Part shown: piece by piece, positions 28,754 to 39,772 of the stretch
How the letters are laid out: each line of letters starts with the position of its first letter
How positions within the stretch are numbered: position 1 is the first letter of the stretch
Assembly (NCBI RefSeq): GCF_945915845.1
Contig: NZ_CAMEFX010000003.1
Coordinates: 42,429 to 106,428, forward strand
Direction: 5' to 3'
DNA from: an uncultured Actinobacillus sp.
GTDB taxonomy: Bacteria > Pseudomonadota > Gammaproteobacteria > Enterobacterales > Pasteurellaceae
DNA: 64,000 nt
Position numbers and translations under genes: made by a program
The notes under the pieces: generated by a model
The model's database searches: none
Told to the model about the DNA's origin: nothing
Seen by the model: the letters and a program-made list of their open reading frames with translations, nothing else

Positions 28754-29653
28754 TTACTCCATCATCTTCTCAATCGGTAGCACTAAAATCGAGCTTGCAC
28801 CGATTTCTTTCAGTTTTTCCATCGTTTCCCAGAACAAGTTCTCTTGGCTAACCACGTGCATTGCGACTTTTGAGTTGTCGTGAGCGAGCGGTAAAATCGT
28901 TGGATTTTCTACGCCGGGTAAAAGAGCGGTGATTTCTGCGAGTTTTTCTTTTGGTGCGTGGAGCATAATGTATTTGCTTTCTGTGGCTTGTTGTACGCCT
29001 TGAATGCGAGTGAGCAATTTGTCCACTAAAGCTTGTTTATCCGCCGAAAGCGGTTCTTGGCGTTGGATTAAGCAGGCTTTGGATTTGTAGATCACTTCCA
29101 CTTCTTTTAAGCCGTTTGCCTCAAGGGTTGCGCCTGATGAAACTAAGTCGCAGATAGCATCGGCAAGCCCTGCTGAAGGTGCCACTTCTACGGAGCCGTT
29201 TAATAAGGTGCTTTTAAATGAAACGCCTTGTTCTGCCATATAGCGTTTGAGTAAATTCGGGTAAGAGGTGGCTATGCGAGCATTGTTGAAATCTTGCACG
29301 CCGTTGTACGTGCGGTCGCGATCAATAGCAAGAGATAAGCGGCAACCACCGAAATCAAGGGTGCGGAGTTTTTTGTATTCCACGTTTTCGCCTGTGGCTA
29401 AACGCCCGAGTTCTTCTTCCTCCAACACGTTTTCACCGATGATACCGAGATCGACCACACCATCGAAGATTAAGCCTGGAATATCGTCATCACGCACACG
29501 CAAAATTTCAATGGGTAGATTTTCAGAATAGGCGATTAAACGTTGTTCATTCCAATTGATTTTTACCCCACATTGTTTAAGTAGCTCGGCGCAATCTTTG
29601 CTTAGACGACCTTTTTTTTGTAATGCAATGCGTAAACGATTTGTGTCTGTCAT
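28754..29653 (-). CDS. hisG: ATP phosphoribosyltransferase, long form
   Basis: HisG commits ATP and PRPP to histidine synthesis and is feedback-inhibited by histidine. The 299-residue protein is the long form with the C-terminal regulatory domain. Motifs include [36 protein letters not shown] and [15 protein letters not shown] in the PRPP loop. It is the first structural gene after the his attenuator. Confidence 0.97.
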   Translation of the reverse strand: MTDTNRLRIALQKKGRLSKDCAELLKQCGVKINWNEQRLIAYSENLPIEILRVRDDDIPGLIFDGVVDLGIIGENVLEEEELGRLATGENVEYKKLRTLDFGGCRLSLAIDRDRTYNGVQDFNNARIATSYPNLLKRYMAEQGVSFKSTLLNGSVEVAPSAGLADAICDLVSSGATLEANGLKEVEVIYKSKACLIQRQEPLSADKQALVDKLLTRIQGVQQATESKYIMLHAPKEKLAEITALLPGVENPTILPLAHDNSKVAMHVVSQENLFWETMEKLKEIGASSILVLPIEKMME

Positions 29654-29687
29654 AATGTTTTCCTTCTCATTTTTGAATTCTAAATAT

Positions 29688-29722
29688 AAAAAAATCTCTC
29701 GAAAGTGGTATTCCGAGAGATT
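29688..29722 (-). terminator. his attenuator terminator
   Basis: On the minus strand AATCTCTCG and CGAGAGATT (29693-29722) form a 9-bp stem with a 12-nt loop followed by TTTTTT. It lies between the leader peptide and hisG. A competing hairpin (TCGGAAG paired with CTTCCGA, 29746-29763) lies between it and the leader, giving the usual attenuator layout. Confidence 0.9.
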
Positions 29723-29785
29723 AATGTTTGATTACCTGCACTTTCTCGGAAGCTATCTTCCGAACAGCACCATGCGCCCGAAAGA

Positions 29786-29836
29786 TTATTCAGGGAAATG
29801 ATGGCGGTGATGGTTAAAAGTGCGGTTAAAATTCAT
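29786..29836 (-). CDS. hisL: his operon leader peptide
   Basis: The minus-strand ORF encodes MNFNRTFNHHRHHFPE, 16 residues with four histidines in a five-residue stretch. Ribosome stalling at these codons under histidine shortage would favour the antiterminator and allow hisG expression. A GGAAA ribosome-binding site lies 6 bp upstream. Codons 4-7 (NRTF) consist of a USS (AACCGCACTTTT), so an uptake signal is built into the leader. The ORF was identified from its position and His run, because it is far too short for ordinary ORF calling. Confidence 0.93.
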   Translation of the reverse strand: MNFNRTFNHHRHHFPE

Positions 29837-29883
29837 TGTATTTCCTTAATGTCATTTATTTGTATAAACGATTGCGTGCTTTT

Positions 29884-29912
29884 AAAATACGGAAATTTCT
29901 TCTCTCTTGCAA
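29884..29912 (-). promoter_or_regulatory. Candidate his operon promoter
   Basis: On the minus strand TTGCAA (29907-29912) and TATTTT (29884-29889) are separated by 17 bp and lie about 45 bp upstream of hisL. This places the transcription start about 40 nt before the leader ATG. The -10 match is partial. Confidence 0.5.
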
Positions 29913-29936
29913 GTAGTTTTTTAGGTATTTTTAAAA

Positions 29937-30686
29937 TTATTTTGGAAATAGCCTTGCGCGGAGAAACAATAACACAGGGCGATGCTGCAAATCTTTAAAT
30001 TCAGCATGCCATTCGGGTTGTTCCGCCAACATGGGCTCTGCCATTTTTTCAATCTTAAAACCGGCTTCAATAAGCTGATTGATTATCGTGGCGGTGGTAC
30101 GGTGATAGGTTTTGAACGGTTGCTTAAACCAAGTTCTATCACGCTCTCCTTCGTCACGATAAAAATTCAAACGATAGGCAATTTGTTCCTTTTGCGCATT
30201 TTTTTCCCAACGTTCGCCACCTTGATAAGCTGTCACAATCGGATGTTCTTGCGAAAAAACTAAGGTGCCATTGGGTTTTAATTTCGCTTTAATATCTGCT
30301 AATAATTTAGGGAAATCTTGCACATAATGAAAAGCAAATGAACTTGTGATGATATCAAAATCATTTTCGGGCAACTCACTTAACTGTTCCATTGATGACT
30401 GATACAGCGAAAAGTGCGGTCGTTTTGTGGAAAGATTGATATCCGCTTGCTTTAACATGGATTCAGACAAATCCACGCCCACCACAAAATCAGCCCCTTG
30501 TTCAAGATACAACGCTAAATGTTCGCCTGTTCCGCAACCTAAATCCAATAGCCTTTTTCCTTGCAAATCAGGCAATAAGGATAACATTGTGGGCTTTTCC
30601 ACAATGTTATTTAGGCTAATTGGATTGGCGCGTAACTTTTGATAAAGCGCAAAAAAGTTTTCTGTATCGTAAACGGATTTTTTCAT
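29937..30686 (-). CDS. Class I SAM-dependent methyltransferase
   Basis: The 249-residue protein has the SAM-binding motif LLDLGCGTGEHLALYLEQGA, VVGVDLSESML and DIITSSFAFHYVQDF, as in UbiE/BioC-type methyltransferases. The substrate cannot be told from the sequence. It starts 1 bp after the mtr stop, so it is cotranscribed with the tryptophan transporter gene and possibly under TrpR control. It ends about 100 bp before the his leader. Confidence 0.88.
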   Translation of the reverse strand: MKKSVYDTENFFALYQKLRANPISLNNIVEKPTMLSLLPDLQGKRLLDLGCGTGEHLALYLEQGADFVVGVDLSESMLKQADINLSTKRPHFSLYQSSMEQLSELPENDFDIITSSFAFHYVQDFPKLLADIKAKLKPNGTLVFSQEHPIVTAYQGGERWEKNAQKEQIAYRLNFYRDEGERDRTWFKQPFKTYHRTTATIINQLIEAGFKIEKMAEPMLAEQPEWHAEFKDLQHRPVLLFLRARLFPK

Positions 30687-30687
30687 C

Positions 30688-31941
30688 TTAACCTTTAAAT
30701 TCAGGCAACCAACCGAATTGTGCGGCTAATTGAGCAAGGATATTTAACAAACCAAATAAAATCACAAAATACACCATGCCATTGCCCCCGAAAGCGGTAT
30801 ATTGGCGTTCTGGGAATTTTTGACGGCAGGCTTTGGCAAGCAAGGCCGGCACAATTGCCGCCCAAATGGTTGCCGCAAGTCCGGCATAGCCAATGGCGAG
30901 CACAAAGCCATAAGGATATTCTAGGCTTAAAATGAGCGGTGGCAAAAAGACCACAAGCGCCGTTTTGGTGCGTCCTAATTTGCTGTCATCAAAGTTAAAT
31001 AAATCTGCGATGTAATCAAATAACCCCAGCGTTACGCCTAAAAATGAGCTAGCGATGGCCATATAAGCGAAGAATTTTAGGGCGACAGCGATATAATCCG
31101 TTTCTAGCGTAGCACTTAAGGTATTAAGTAATGCTGCAATATCGCCCCCTTTTTCAATCACAGGGCCGAATGCCGCACGCGGTAAATTTCCTTGAATCGC
31201 CAATTGCCACAACATATAGATACCAAGGGCAATGGCTGTACCAATAAAGACCGATTTCACTACTTTGGACGCATCACGATGGTAATATTTTACCAAGCTC
31301 GGTACGTTTTGATGAAAGCCAAAGGAAACCAAGCAAACGGGTAAGGCGGCTAAAGCATAAGGTAAATATTTGGTATTTTCTTGCGCTAGGGTATCAAACA
31401 AAATCTCCGATTTAACGGATGAAACCAGCCCGCTAATGGATAATACGAAAGAAATCACCATTCCAGCGATTAATACAGTACTAAAACGATCCACGGCTTT
31501 GGTGGAAAACCAAACAAAGGCGGCTAAAAGAATGGCGAAGATCAAGGAACCTGAAGTACGCCCGATTTCTACCGCACTTTCAGGGGAACTCAGTAATTGA
31601 TTGATAAAACCTTCCGTAATTCCGCCACCTGACGTAATGTAGGCATAGGTTAAGATGTAAAGCACAAATGCCAAAGACAAACCATTTAAAGCGTTCCAAC
31701 CTTTACCTAATAAATCTTTTACGATGGTGTCAAAACTCGCACCTGTCGGATAATGCAAATTGGCTTCCAATAGCATTAGCCCTGAAGACATCATACAAAA
31801 CCAAGTATAGATTAGGATAAGAATAGAGCCAATAAACCAAACGCCTGAGGTTGAAATCGGGTTAGCCAGCATCCCGGCACCAATGGTACCGCCTGCGATA
31901 ATCATAATACCGCCCAATAAAGATGGATGTTTTTTGTTCAT
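30688..31941 (-). CDS. mtr: Tryptophan-specific permease Mtr (aromatic amino acid permease family)
   Basis: The 417-residue protein is an 11-segment member of the Mtr/TnaB/TyrP family with GGIMIIAGGTIGAGMLANP at the N-terminus and VSFGFHQNVPSLVKYYHRD in the middle. Mtr imports tryptophan with protons. The promoter carries a good TrpR operator, which favours Mtr over TyrP or TnaB. The start at 31941 has AAGGA upstream. Confidence 0.9.
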   Translation of the reverse strand: MNKKHPSLLGGIMIIAGGTIGAGMLANPISTSGVWFIGSILILIYTWFCMMSSGLMLLEANLHYPTGASFDTIVKDLLGKGWNALNGLSLAFVLYILTYAYITSGGGITEGFINQLLSSPESAVEIGRTSGSLIFAILLAAFVWFSTKAVDRFSTVLIAGMVISFVLSISGLVSSVKSEILFDTLAQENTKYLPYALAALPVCLVSFGFHQNVPSLVKYYHRDASKVVKSVFIGTAIALGIYMLWQLAIQGNLPRAAFGPVIEKGGDIAALLNTLSATLETDYIAVALKFFAYMAIASSFLGVTLGLFDYIADLFNFDDSKLGRTKTALVVFLPPLILSLEYPYGFVLAIGYAGLAATIWAAIVPALLAKACRQKFPERQYTAFGGNGMVYFVILFGLLNILAQLAAQFGWLPEFKG

Positions 31942-31965
31942 AGAGAAATCCTTACTTAAAGTTTT

Positions 31966-31983
31966 GTACTATTATAGTAGTAC
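31966..31983. promoter_or_regulatory. TrpR operator overlapping the mtr promoter
   Basis: GTACTA-N6-TAGTAC has the half-sites and spacing of the TrpR consensus, and the palindrome extends by two bases on each side. On the minus strand a promoter TTGATA (31995-32000) and TATAAT (31971-31976), spaced 18 bp, overlaps it. TrpR would therefore occlude the -10 element of mtr. Confidence 0.85.
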
Positions 31984-31996
31984 AACAAGCAAAATA

Positions 31997-32632
31997 TCAA
32001 GTGAAAGTGCGGATAAAAATTAAAGTAAGTTGAACAACCCAGCCAATAGAAAGGGCAAAAACCAGCGTTCCTATACCAAAAGTACCACCAAGCAAGAAAC
32101 CGAGTAAGCAAACCAACACTTCAATGCTGGTACGTACAATACCGATTTTCCAATGAAATCGTTGGCAAAGCCCCACCATTAAACCGTCACGCGGCCCTGC
32201 GCCTTGATGACAAGTAAGATAAAACGCGGTTCCGATACCCAAAAAAAGAATACCTGCTAAGGCATATAACCAACGCGTAAGAAGTGCGGTGGGGGTGGGA
32301 ATAATCTTGACGGTAAGTCCAAGAAAAAAGGCAATAACCGCAACATTGAGAAGGGTGCCAATACCAGGGCGTAAACGCAAAGGAAACCAAAATAACATCA
32401 CAACAAGACTAATGACAAAAGAAGTCCAGCCTACACTTACCTCTAATTGTAATGCCAAGCCCTGAGACAAAATCGTCCAAGGCGCAGAACCTAAATGAGA
32501 TAAAAGAAGCAATCCTTCCCCTAACCCCACGCCTATAAAGGTCAAAATAAGCACCAGCAATGAACGTGGTTCAAGGGACCACAGTGATGTGGCAGTCCAA
32601 GGGGTTTTAGGTAAAACGGCATATTTTGACAT
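31997..32632 (-). CDS. YczE/YitT-like integral membrane protein
   Basis: The 211-residue protein has five or six hydrophobic segments and features of the YczE group: GVGLGEGLLLLSHLGSAPWTILSQGL and QGAGPRDGLMVGL. Function is unknown. Its 3' end overlaps the -35 element of the mtr promoter, and it is transcribed in the same direction as mtr. It is divergent from nupC. Confidence 0.8.
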   Translation of the reverse strand: MSKYAVLPKTPWTATSLWSLEPRSLLVLILTFIGVGLGEGLLLLSHLGSAPWTILSQGLALQLEVSVGWTSFVISLVVMLFWFPLRLRPGIGTLLNVAVIAFFLGLTVKIIPTPTALLTRWLYALAGILFLGIGTAFYLTCHQGAGPRDGLMVGLCQRFHWKIGIVRTSIEVLVCLLGFLLGGTFGIGTLVFALSIGWVVQLTLIFIRTFT

Positions 32633-32769
32633 AGCTATCCTTTCATATTAATTCACAGTAATGATATCCAAATATTTTTCAAAACAAAACTATCGTCTTG
32701 CTATAACTTATAGCCAAATCAGCTAAAAAAAGGTAGAATTCGCGCCGTCAAAAACCTAGAGGACATCTT

Positions 32770-34035
32770 ATGGAAACATTAATCAGCATTTTGGGGATTG
32801 TGGTTTTATTAGCAATCGCCTTTTTATTATCCACTAACCGCAAAGCCATTAATTACCGTACGGTAATCGGTGCATTTGCTATCCAACTTATTTTTGGTGC
32901 ACTCATTTTATATGTGCCGATTGGACGCGATGCGTTGAAATGGCTCGCTGAAGGTGTTCAAAACATCTTAAATTATGGTGCAGAAGGGACAAAATTTGTG
33001 TTTGGTGGCTTAGCCAGTAACAAAATTTTTGAAGTCATGGGGGGCGATGGTTTTATTTTCGCTGTTCGTGTTTTACCTGCAATCGTATTCTTCTCTGCAT
33101 TAATTTCTCTTCTTTATTACATCGGCGTGATGCAATGGGTAATTCGCATTATTGGTGGTGGCTTACAAAAATTACTTGGTACATCAAAAGCGGAATCGAT
33201 GTCTGCTGCAGCCAATATTTTCGTAGGACAAACCGAAGCGCCACTTGTGGTGAAACCGTACATTAGCAAAATGACAGAATCTGAATTATTCGCTGTTATG
33301 GCCGGCGGATTAGCCTCAATTGCCGGTTCTGTTCTAGCCGGTTATGCAGGAATGGGTGTGCCGTTAACCTATTTAATCGCCGCTTCATTTATGGCGGCTC
33401 CAGCAGGTTTGCTTTTCGCCAAAATCCTTGTTCCACAAACAGAACAATTTAATGATGATTTTACTAAAGTAGAATTTGAACAACCCTCTAATATGCTTGA
33501 TGCGGCAGCAGCCGGTGCGTCATCAGGTTTGCAACTTGCCTTAAATGTTGGCGCAATGATGATTGCTTTTGTGGCATTAATTGCCTTATTAAACGGCATT
33601 TTAGGCGGTATCGGTGGTTGGTTTGATATGCCGGAATTATCTCTGGGCATGATCTTCGGTTGGATTTTCAAACCACTGGCTTGGGTAATTGGTGTACCTT
33701 GGGAAGAAGCCCATATTGCCGGTCAAATGATTGGGACAAAACTGGCTATTAATGAATTCGTAGGCTACTTTGAATTCTCAAAATATTTAAGCCCTGAAAG
33801 TGCGGTGCAATTAACAGACAAAACCAAAGCCATTATTACTTTTGCGTTATGTGGTTTTGCAAACTTTAGCTCTATCGCTGTACTTATCGGTGGCTTAGGC
33901 GGCATGGCACCAAACCGCCGCGGTGATATTGCTCGCTTAGGCATTAAGGCGGTCATTGCAGGTTCGTTGGCTAACCTAATGAGTGCGACCATCGCAGGCT
34001 TATTTATTGGACTAAGCGGTATCGCTCTAGCCTAA
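32770..34035 (+). CDS. nupC: Concentrative nucleoside transporter NupC
   Basis: NupC imports nucleosides with protons. The 421-residue protein has an N-terminal three-helix domain, the Nucleos_tra2 core with [16 protein letters not shown], and the C-terminal domain with [26 protein letters not shown] lies upstream of the start. It is followed by a hairpin and then deoB and deoD, which metabolise the imported nucleosides. Confidence 0.95.
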   Translation: METLISILGIVVLLAIAFLLSTNRKAINYRTVIGAFAIQLIFGALILYVPIGRDALKWLAEGVQNILNYGAEGTKFVFGGLASNKIFEVMGGDGFIFAVRVLPAIVFFSALISLLYYIGVMQWVIRIIGGGLQKLLGTSKAESMSAAANIFVGQTEAPLVVKPYISKMTESELFAVMAGGLASIAGSVLAGYAGMGVPLTYLIAASFMAAPAGLLFAKILVPQTEQFNDDFTKVEFEQPSNMLDAAAAGASSGLQLALNVGAMMIAFVALIALLNGILGGIGGWFDMPELSLGMIFGWIFKPLAWVIGVPWEEAHIAGQMIGTKLAINEFVGYFEFSKYLSPESAVQLTDKTKAIITFALCGFANFSSIAVLIGGLGGMAPNRRGDIARLGIKAVIAGSLANLMSATIAGLFIGLSGIALA

Positions 34036-34059
34036 TTTTATGCTATACTCATCCCATTC

Positions 34060-34084
34060 AAAACCACGGTTCATCCGTGGTTTT
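34060..34084 (+). terminator. Hairpin between nupC and deoB
   Basis: AAAACCACGG (34060-34069) pairs with CCGTGGTTTT (34075-34084) around a 5-nt loop, ending in TTTTG. It may terminate nupC or partly attenuate read-through into deoB. Confidence 0.75.
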
Positions 34085-34135
34085 GTCGTATTTAAACATG
34101 TTAAACGTTTGCGTATGGCAACGTAAGGAATAAAG

Positions 34136-35323
34136 ATGAAACGTGTATTTATTATGATGTTGGATTCTTTTGGCATTGGTGGTGCAAAAGATGCAGCAAA
34201 ATTTGGTGATGAAGGCGCCAATACCCTTGGACATATTGCAGAACATCAAGCCCCACTCAAGCTTCCTCATCTTGAAAGCCTTGGCCTAGGATTAGCGGCA
34301 CAGCAATCCTGTGGCGAATTACCAAAATCTTTCCAAAATCAACCGCACTTAATCGGTGGCTATGCCTATGCTAAAGAAATTTCTTCAGGCAAAGACACCA
34401 CCTCAGGACATTGGGAAATTGCTGGCGTTCCTGTTTTATTTGACTGGGGATTATTTCCTGAAAAACAAAATAGCTTTCCACAAGCTCTGTTAGATCGTAT
34501 CGTTGCCAAATCAGGAATTAAAGGCTATTTGGGCAACTGTCATTCATCAGGCACCGTTATTTTAGACGAATTGGGCGAAGAACATATGAAAACCGGTTTG
34601 CCGATTTTCTATACGTCCGCCGACTCCGTATTCCAAATTGCAGCTCACGAAGAAACCTTTGGCCTGGATAAGCTCTATGCTCTTTGCGAGCTGGTTCGAG
34701 CTGAACTTGACGAGTACAACATTGGTCGTGTTATCGCGCGCCCTTTCGTAGGAACAAAAGCAGGCGAATTTAAGCGTACCGGCAATCGCCGAGATTATTC
34801 TGTTGAACCACCTGCTCAAACCGTCCTACAAAAACTGATTGAAGAAAAAAATGGCACGGTGATTTCAGTGGGGAAAATTGCAGATATTTACGCCCACACC
34901 GGCATTAGCAAAAAAGTTAAAGCTACCGGCATTGAGGAACTTTTTGATAAAACCCTCGAAGAAATCAAAAGTGCGGCGGAAAATAGTATCGTTTTCACTA
35001 ACTTTGTAAATTTTGATGCCGATTTTGGTCATCGCCGTGATGTCGAGGGTTATGCAAAAGCCTTAGAATATTTCGATAGCCGATTACCTGAATTATTTGC
35101 ATTAATGCAAGAAGGGGATTTGCTGTTCTTTACTGCTGACCACGGTTGTGATCCAACTTGGGCTGGCTCAGATCATACACGTGAAAATATTCCTGTTTTA
35201 ATGTATGGTAAAGACGTGCCAACGCAATTCTTAGGCGAACGTGACACCTTTGCGGATATTGGCCAAACTATCGCAAAACATTTTGAGCTTTCACCTATGC
35301 CATATGGGAAATCAATTATTTAA
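34136..35323 (+). CDS. deoB: Phosphopentomutase
   Basis: DeoB interconverts 1- and 5-phosphates of ribose and deoxyribose from nucleoside phosphorolysis. The 395-residue alkaline-phosphatase-superfamily enzyme has the metal-site motif [14 protein letters not shown] at the N-terminus, then [11 protein letters not shown] with the phospho-Thr site and [18 protein letters not shown] near the C-terminus. It lies between nupC and deoD in one direction, forming a nucleoside catabolism cluster. Confidence 0.96.
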   Translation: MKRVFIMMLDSFGIGGAKDAAKFGDEGANTLGHIAEHQAPLKLPHLESLGLGLAAQQSCGELPKSFQNQPHLIGGYAYAKEISSGKDTTSGHWEIAGVPVLFDWGLFPEKQNSFPQALLDRIVAKSGIKGYLGNCHSSGTVILDELGEEHMKTGLPIFYTSADSVFQIAAHEETFGLDKLYALCELVRAELDEYNIGRVIARPFVGTKAGEFKRTGNRRDYSVEPPAQTVLQKLIEEKNGTVISVGKIADIYAHTGISKKVKATGIEELFDKTLEEIKSAAENSIVFTNFVNFDADFGHRRDVEGYAKALEYFDSRLPELFALMQEGDLLFFTADHGCDPTWAGSDHTRENIPVLMYGKDVPTQFLGERDTFADIGQTIAKHFELSPMPYGKSII

Positions 35324-35375
35324 CAACAACCTAAAGCGGTTTATTCGCTGCTTTCTACGATAAAAGGAACATATT

Positions 35376-36092
35376 ATGACTCCACATATTAACGCACCGG
35401 CAGGTGCATTTGCCGATGTTGTTTTAATGCCGGGCGATCCGCTTCGTGCAAAATATATCGCAGAAACCTTTTTAGATAATGCGGAACAAGTGACCAACGT
35501 CCGCAATATGTTTGGTTATACCGGCACATACAAAGGCCGTCGAATTTCTGTCATGGGTCACGGAATGGGTATTCCCTCTTGCTCAATCTATGCCAAAGAA
35601 TTAATTACCGAATATGGCGTAAAAAAAATTATTCGTGTAGGTTCTTGCGGTGCCGTGCGTTCAGATGTTCATGTCCGCGATGTCATTATTGGTTTAGGGG
35701 CTTGTACCGATAGCAAAGTAAACCGCACACGTTTTAAAGACAATGATTTTGCTGCTATCGCTGATTTTGAATTAACCCAAGCTGCCGTTCAAGCGGCTAA
35801 AAATAAAGGCGTTGCTGTTCGTGTAGGTAACTTATTCTCTGCCGATTTATTTTATACCCCAGATGTAGAAATGTTTGATGTCATGGAAAAATACGGCATT
35901 CTTGGCGTAGAAATGGAAGCCGCCGGCATTTACGGTGTTGCTGCTGAATTTGGTGCTCAAGCCTTAACGATCTGCACAGTTTCAGATCATATTCGCACGG
36001 GCGAGCAAACCACGGCAGAAGAACGTCAATTAACATTCAATGACATGATCGAAATTGCGTTGGAAAGTGTATTGATCGGAGATAATGCATAA
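35376..36092 (+). CDS. deoD: Purine nucleoside phosphorylase, DeoD type
   Basis: DeoD splits purine nucleosides with phosphate into base and sugar 1-phosphate, which DeoB then converts. The 238-residue protein has [46 protein letters not shown] and the catalytic Asp in [17 protein letters not shown] precedes the ATG. It ends at a terminator at 36113. Confidence 0.97.
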   Translation: MTPHINAPAGAFADVVLMPGDPLRAKYIAETFLDNAEQVTNVRNMFGYTGTYKGRRISVMGHGMGIPSCSIYAKELITEYGVKKIIRVGSCGAVRSDVHVRDVIIGLGACTDSKVNRTRFKDNDFAAIADFELTQAAVQAAKNKGVAVRVGNLFSADLFYTPDVEMFDVMEKYGILGVEMEAAGIYGVAAEFGAQALTICTVSDHIRTGEQTTAEERQLTFNDMIEIALESVLIGDNA

Positions 36093-36112
36093 TTTAGTCC
36101 TTTTTTCAGGCA

Positions 36113-36140
36113 TGGGGCAATGGTATTTGCCCCAATTTTA
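36113..36140 (+). terminator. Terminator of deoD
   Basis: TGGGGCAA (36113-36120) pairs with TTGCCCCA (36127-36134) and is followed by ATTTTATTTT. It sits 20 bp after the deoD stop. Confidence 0.8.
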
Positions 36141-36267
36141 TTTTAGGGCAACAATATAATTTAATTTTCTTAGATTTTTCACCGCACTTTTCTTGAACTT
36201 CCCTTTTTCATCCCAATCTAATGCGCTAAACTATCGTTATTTTTTAGACTTTTAGTTGAGGGCCAGC

Positions 36268-37149
36268 ATGAATTTTATTGGTAAACTTTTCGGCTTTTTT
36301 CTTGGTTTCCGCTGGGGCGGTTTATTTGGCGCGATTATCGGTGTCATTGCCGGACATTGGGTTGATAAAAAACTCTATGAGTTAGGCAGTGTTAACTCGT
36401 CATTTTTCCACAGAAAACTCACGCGCCAATCGCTCTTTATGCAAACAACCTTTGCCGTACTGGGTCATTTAAGTAAAGCCAAAGGGCGTATTACCGAAGA
36501 CGATATTGCGCTTGCCAACAACCTCATGGAACAACTTCATCTTGATAGCGCCAACCGCAAATTAGCGCAAGAAGCTTTTACACGGGGTAAAGAAGCAGAT
36601 TTCCCTATTCGCCAAGTTATTCGCGAATTTCGTTTAGGCTGTGGGCAACGTGCAGATTTATTACGTATGTTCCTCAGCGTACAATTCCAAGCAGCATTTT
36701 CAGATGATCACTTACATAATGCAGAACTCGAAATCTTACGTGTTGTCGCGGAAGAGTTAGGTATTTCAACATTCCAATTTGAACAAATGATCGCCATGGA
36801 AGTGGCTCGCCGTCAATTTTCAAGCGGTAATTTCTACCAACAGGCTTATCAACATTATCAGCAATATCAACAAGGTGCTTACCAACAACAAGATTATCAA
36901 CAAAATAGCTATGGCGGTTATCGTCAGGCTTCCGGCCCAACGGTGGAAGATGCTTATAAAGTTTTGGGTGTTTCCGCTAGTGACGATAAACAAACTGTCA
37001 AACGCGCTTATCGTCGTTTGATGAATGAAAATCACCCTGATAAATTGGTTTCAAAAGGCTTACCACCTGAAATGATGGAAATGGCAAAAGAGAAAGCACA
37101 ACAAATTCAAGCTGCTTACGATTTAATTTGTAAGGCGAAAGGTTGGTAA
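36268..37149 (+). CDS. djlA: Membrane-anchored co-chaperone DjlA
   Basis: DjlA is a DnaK co-chaperone of the inner membrane. The 293-residue product has an N-terminal membrane segment rich in glycine ([18 protein letters not shown]), a TerB-like domain, a Gln/Tyr-rich linker (about 190-220) and a C-terminal J-domain with the HPD triad in [15 protein letters not shown]. The ATG at 36268 has GAGGG upstream. An in-frame TTG at 36256 is less likely. The stop overlaps dusC. Confidence 0.94.
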   Translation: MNFIGKLFGFFLGFRWGGLFGAIIGVIAGHWVDKKLYELGSVNSSFFHRKLTRQSLFMQTTFAVLGHLSKAKGRITEDDIALANNLMEQLHLDSANRKLAQEAFTRGKEADFPIRQVIREFRLGCGQRADLLRMFLSVQFQAAFSDDHLHNAELEILRVVAEELGISTFQFEQMIAMEVARRQFSSGNFYQQAYQHYQQYQQGAYQQQDYQQNSYGGYRQASGPTVEDAYKVLGVSASDDKQTVKRAYRRLMNENHPDKLVSKGLPPEMMEMAKEKAQQIQAAYDLICKAKGW

Positions 37150-38084
37150 TGCGCGTTATTCTCGCCCCAATGCAAGGCGTATTAGATCCCCTAGTGCGCC
37201 AGCTTCTTACCGAAATCAATCACTACGATCTCTGTATTTCCGAATTTGTTCGTGTGGTCGATCAATTACTACCCAGCAAAATCTTTTATCGTTTAGCCCC
37301 TGAATTACAACAAGGGGGCTTGACCGCATCAGGTACGCCGGTACGTGTTCAGTTACTTGGGCAATTTCCCCAATGGCTCGCAGAAAATGCTGTTCGAGCC
37401 ATTGAATTAGGCTCTCATGGCATTGATCTAAATTGCGGCTGCCCATCCAAAACGGTGAATGGCAGTAATGGGGGAGCAAGCCTATTAAAAGATCCCGAAT
37501 TAATTTACCAAGCGACCCTGGCTTTACGTCAAGCCGTTCCTAAAGAACAACCTGTTAGTGTGAAAGTGCGGTTAGGTTGGGATGATATTTCTCAAGCCTT
37601 TGAAATTGCCGATGCAGTACAACAAGGTGGTGCAACTGAAATCACCATTCATGGACGTACCAAAATGGACGGCTATCGCGCGGATCGCATAAATTGGTCA
37701 CAAATCGGCAAAGTTCGTTCAACCTTACGTATTCCGGTGATTGCTAATGGCGAAATTTGGCGTTGGGAAGATGGGCAAAAATGCCGTGAAATAACAGGTT
37801 GTGAGGATTTAATGATGGGACGCGGCGCGTTAAACATCCCCAATTTAAGCCATGTTATTAAAGAAAACGCGGACAAAATGCCTTGGGAAGAAGTCATGAT
37901 TATGTTGAGAAAATATGCTCAAATGGAAAATATCCACGATAGCGGCTTCTATCACGTGGCACGTATCAAACAATGGCTACATTACCTCAAAAAAGAATAC
38001 GAAAATGCCACCGCACTTTTTGCTCACATTAAGGCATGTCATGATGCCCATGACTTACGTGAAAAGCTGTTATCCTTCCCATAA
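37149..38084 (+). CDS. dusC: tRNA-dihydrouridine synthase DusC
   Basis: DusC reduces uridine 16 in tRNA using FMN and NADPH. The 311-residue product begins [17 protein letters not shown] and has [20 protein letters not shown] with the catalytic cysteine, [20 protein letters not shown] and VIANGEIW. The ATG at 37149 overlaps the djlA stop in TAATG, indicating translational coupling. Confidence 0.93.
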   Translation: MRVILAPMQGVLDPLVRQLLTEINHYDLCISEFVRVVDQLLPSKIFYRLAPELQQGGLTASGTPVRVQLLGQFPQWLAENAVRAIELGSHGIDLNCGCPSKTVNGSNGGASLLKDPELIYQATLALRQAVPKEQPVSVKVRLGWDDISQAFEIADAVQQGGATEITIHGRTKMDGYRADRINWSQIGKVRSTLRIPVIANGEIWRWEDGQKCREITGCEDLMMGRGALNIPNLSHVIKENADKMPWEEVMIMLRKYAQMENIHDSGFYHVARIKQWLHYLKKEYENATALFAHIKACHDAHDLREKLLSFP

Positions 38085-38088
38085 AAGA

Positions 38089-38121
38089 AAAAATCCCGAA
38101 ACAAGTTGCTTCGGGATTTTC
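38089..38121. terminator. Bidirectional terminator between dusC and infA
   Basis: AAAATCCCGAA and TTCGGGATTTT form an 11-bp stem around a 9-nt loop, with A residues before and T residues after. It serves the convergent dusC and infA genes. Confidence 0.85.
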
Positions 38122-38141
38122 TGCATTTAGTCAAAATACCA

Positions 38142-38363
<222 letters not shown>

Positions 38364-38555
38364 CTATAAATCCTTTGTAATTAAAATAAGTTCAAAAAAA
38401 CGTGCTGATTATACTCTGTTAACAAGGTTCCGCAAAGTAATTTGAATAAAACAAACACAATTTTTGAGTAAAAGACATAAAATCCGCTTACTCGGACAAA
38501 TAACGTCAATCCATTTTAGGTAACCAACACAGACTACATAAAACCTTTCAATTTT

Positions 38556-38583
38556 TAACCGCACTTTTGTAAAAGTGCGGTTA
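38556..38583. repeat. Near-perfect inverted USS pair upstream of mreB
   Basis: The 344-bp infA-mreB gap holds one marked structure: TAACCGCACTTTT (38556-38568) and its complement (38571-38583) with only 2 nt between. It could be a terminator for upstream read-through or simply two uptake signals. The rest of the gap is AT-rich promoter-like sequence with no other recognised feature. Confidence 0.75.
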
Positions 38584-38704
38584 TTTATTTTGTATTTTTA
38601 CCGTAGCCACTCAAAAAATCGCTGTTATGTAAGTCTATTTTTTGATACATTATGCAAGATTTTTTGCATGCCTAAATTTAGGCGAAATTAAGAACGGAAC
38701 ACTT

Positions 38705-39754
38705 ATGTTATTTAAAAAAATTCGTGGATTATTTTCTAACGATCTTTCAATTGACTTGGGGACAGCAAATACCCTGATTTATGTGAAAGGTCAAGGTATT
38801 GTACTGGATGAACCTTCTGTAGTGGCTATTCGTCAAGGTCGTAATGGCAATAAAAGTATCGCTGCTGTAGGGAAAGATGCGAAGTTAATGCTTGGTCGTA
38901 CATCCAATAACATTACAGCAATTCGCCCAATGAAAGACGGTGTGATTGCAGATTTCTCTGTCACTGAAAAAATGTTGCAACATTTTATTAAACAAGTACA
39001 CAGTGGTAACTTCCTACGTCCAAGCCCTCGTGTTGTAATTTGTGTGCCTGCCGGGGCTACACAAGTTGAACGCCGTGCCATTAAAGAATCGGCATTTGGT
39101 GCAGGTGCACGTGAAGTACATTTAATTGTAGAACCCATGGCTGCTGCAATTGGGGCAAAATTACCTGTTTCCACACCAACAGGTTCTATGGTTATTGATA
39201 TCGGTGGTGGTACCACAGAAATCGCGGTCATTGCTTTAAATGGTGTTGCCTACTCTTCATCAGTACGTATCGGTGGCGACAAATTTGATGAAGCAATTAT
39301 CGCTTATGTTCGCCGTACATTTGGTTCATTAATTGGTGAAGCCACTGCGGAACATATTAAACAAGAGATTGGTACCGCTTATATCCAAGATGAAGATGAA
39401 GTGCGTGAAATGGAAGTTTATGGTTCTAATTTAGCAGAAGGTGTGCCACGTGCATTCAAATTAACCTCGCGCGATATTTTAGAAGCGATTCAACAACCGT
39501 TAGAAGGCATTATTACTGCAATGCGTACTGCCTTGGAAGAATGTAAACCGGAGCATGCCGCAGATATCTACGAGCACGGTATGGTATTAACAGGTGGTGG
39601 TGCATTATTACGTAACATTGATATTTTGTTAGCAAAAGAATCTGGCGTACCTGTTGTCATTGCTGAAGATCCATTAACCTGTGTTGCACGTGGTGGTGGT
39701 GAAACCTTAGAAATGATTGATAAATACGGTTCAGATATTTTTAGTGACGACTAA
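38705..39754 (+). CDS. mreB: Rod shape-determining actin homologue MreB
   Basis: MreB filaments position the elongasome along the cell. The 349-residue product begins [20 protein letters not shown], with the phosphate-1 loop [25 protein letters not shown] and [10 protein letters not shown]. The ATG at 38705 has GGAAC upstream and is the family start. An in-frame extension to 38642 is not supported. A paired-USS hairpin separates it from mreC. Confidence 0.97.
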   Translation: MLFKKIRGLFSNDLSIDLGTANTLIYVKGQGIVLDEPSVVAIRQGRNGNKSIAAVGKDAKLMLGRTSNNITAIRPMKDGVIADFSVTEKMLQHFIKQVHSGNFLRPSPRVVICVPAGATQVERRAIKESAFGAGAREVHLIVEPMAAAIGAKLPVSTPTGSMVIDIGGGTTEIAVIALNGVAYSSSVRIGGDKFDEAIIAYVRRTFGSLIGEATAEHIKQEIGTAYIQDEDEVREMEVYGSNLAEGVPRAFKLTSRDILEAIQQPLEGIITAMRTALEECKPEHAADIYEHGMVLTGGGALLRNIDILLAKESGVPVVIAEDPLTCVARGGGETLEMIDKYGSDIFSDD

Positions 39755-39772
39755 CTTGAAGAAAACACAATC

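Noticed and set aside
38642..38704. Upstream extension of mreB
   Set aside because: The extra 21 residues have no family counterpart, while the ATG at 38705 gives the conserved N-terminus and has a ribosome-binding site.
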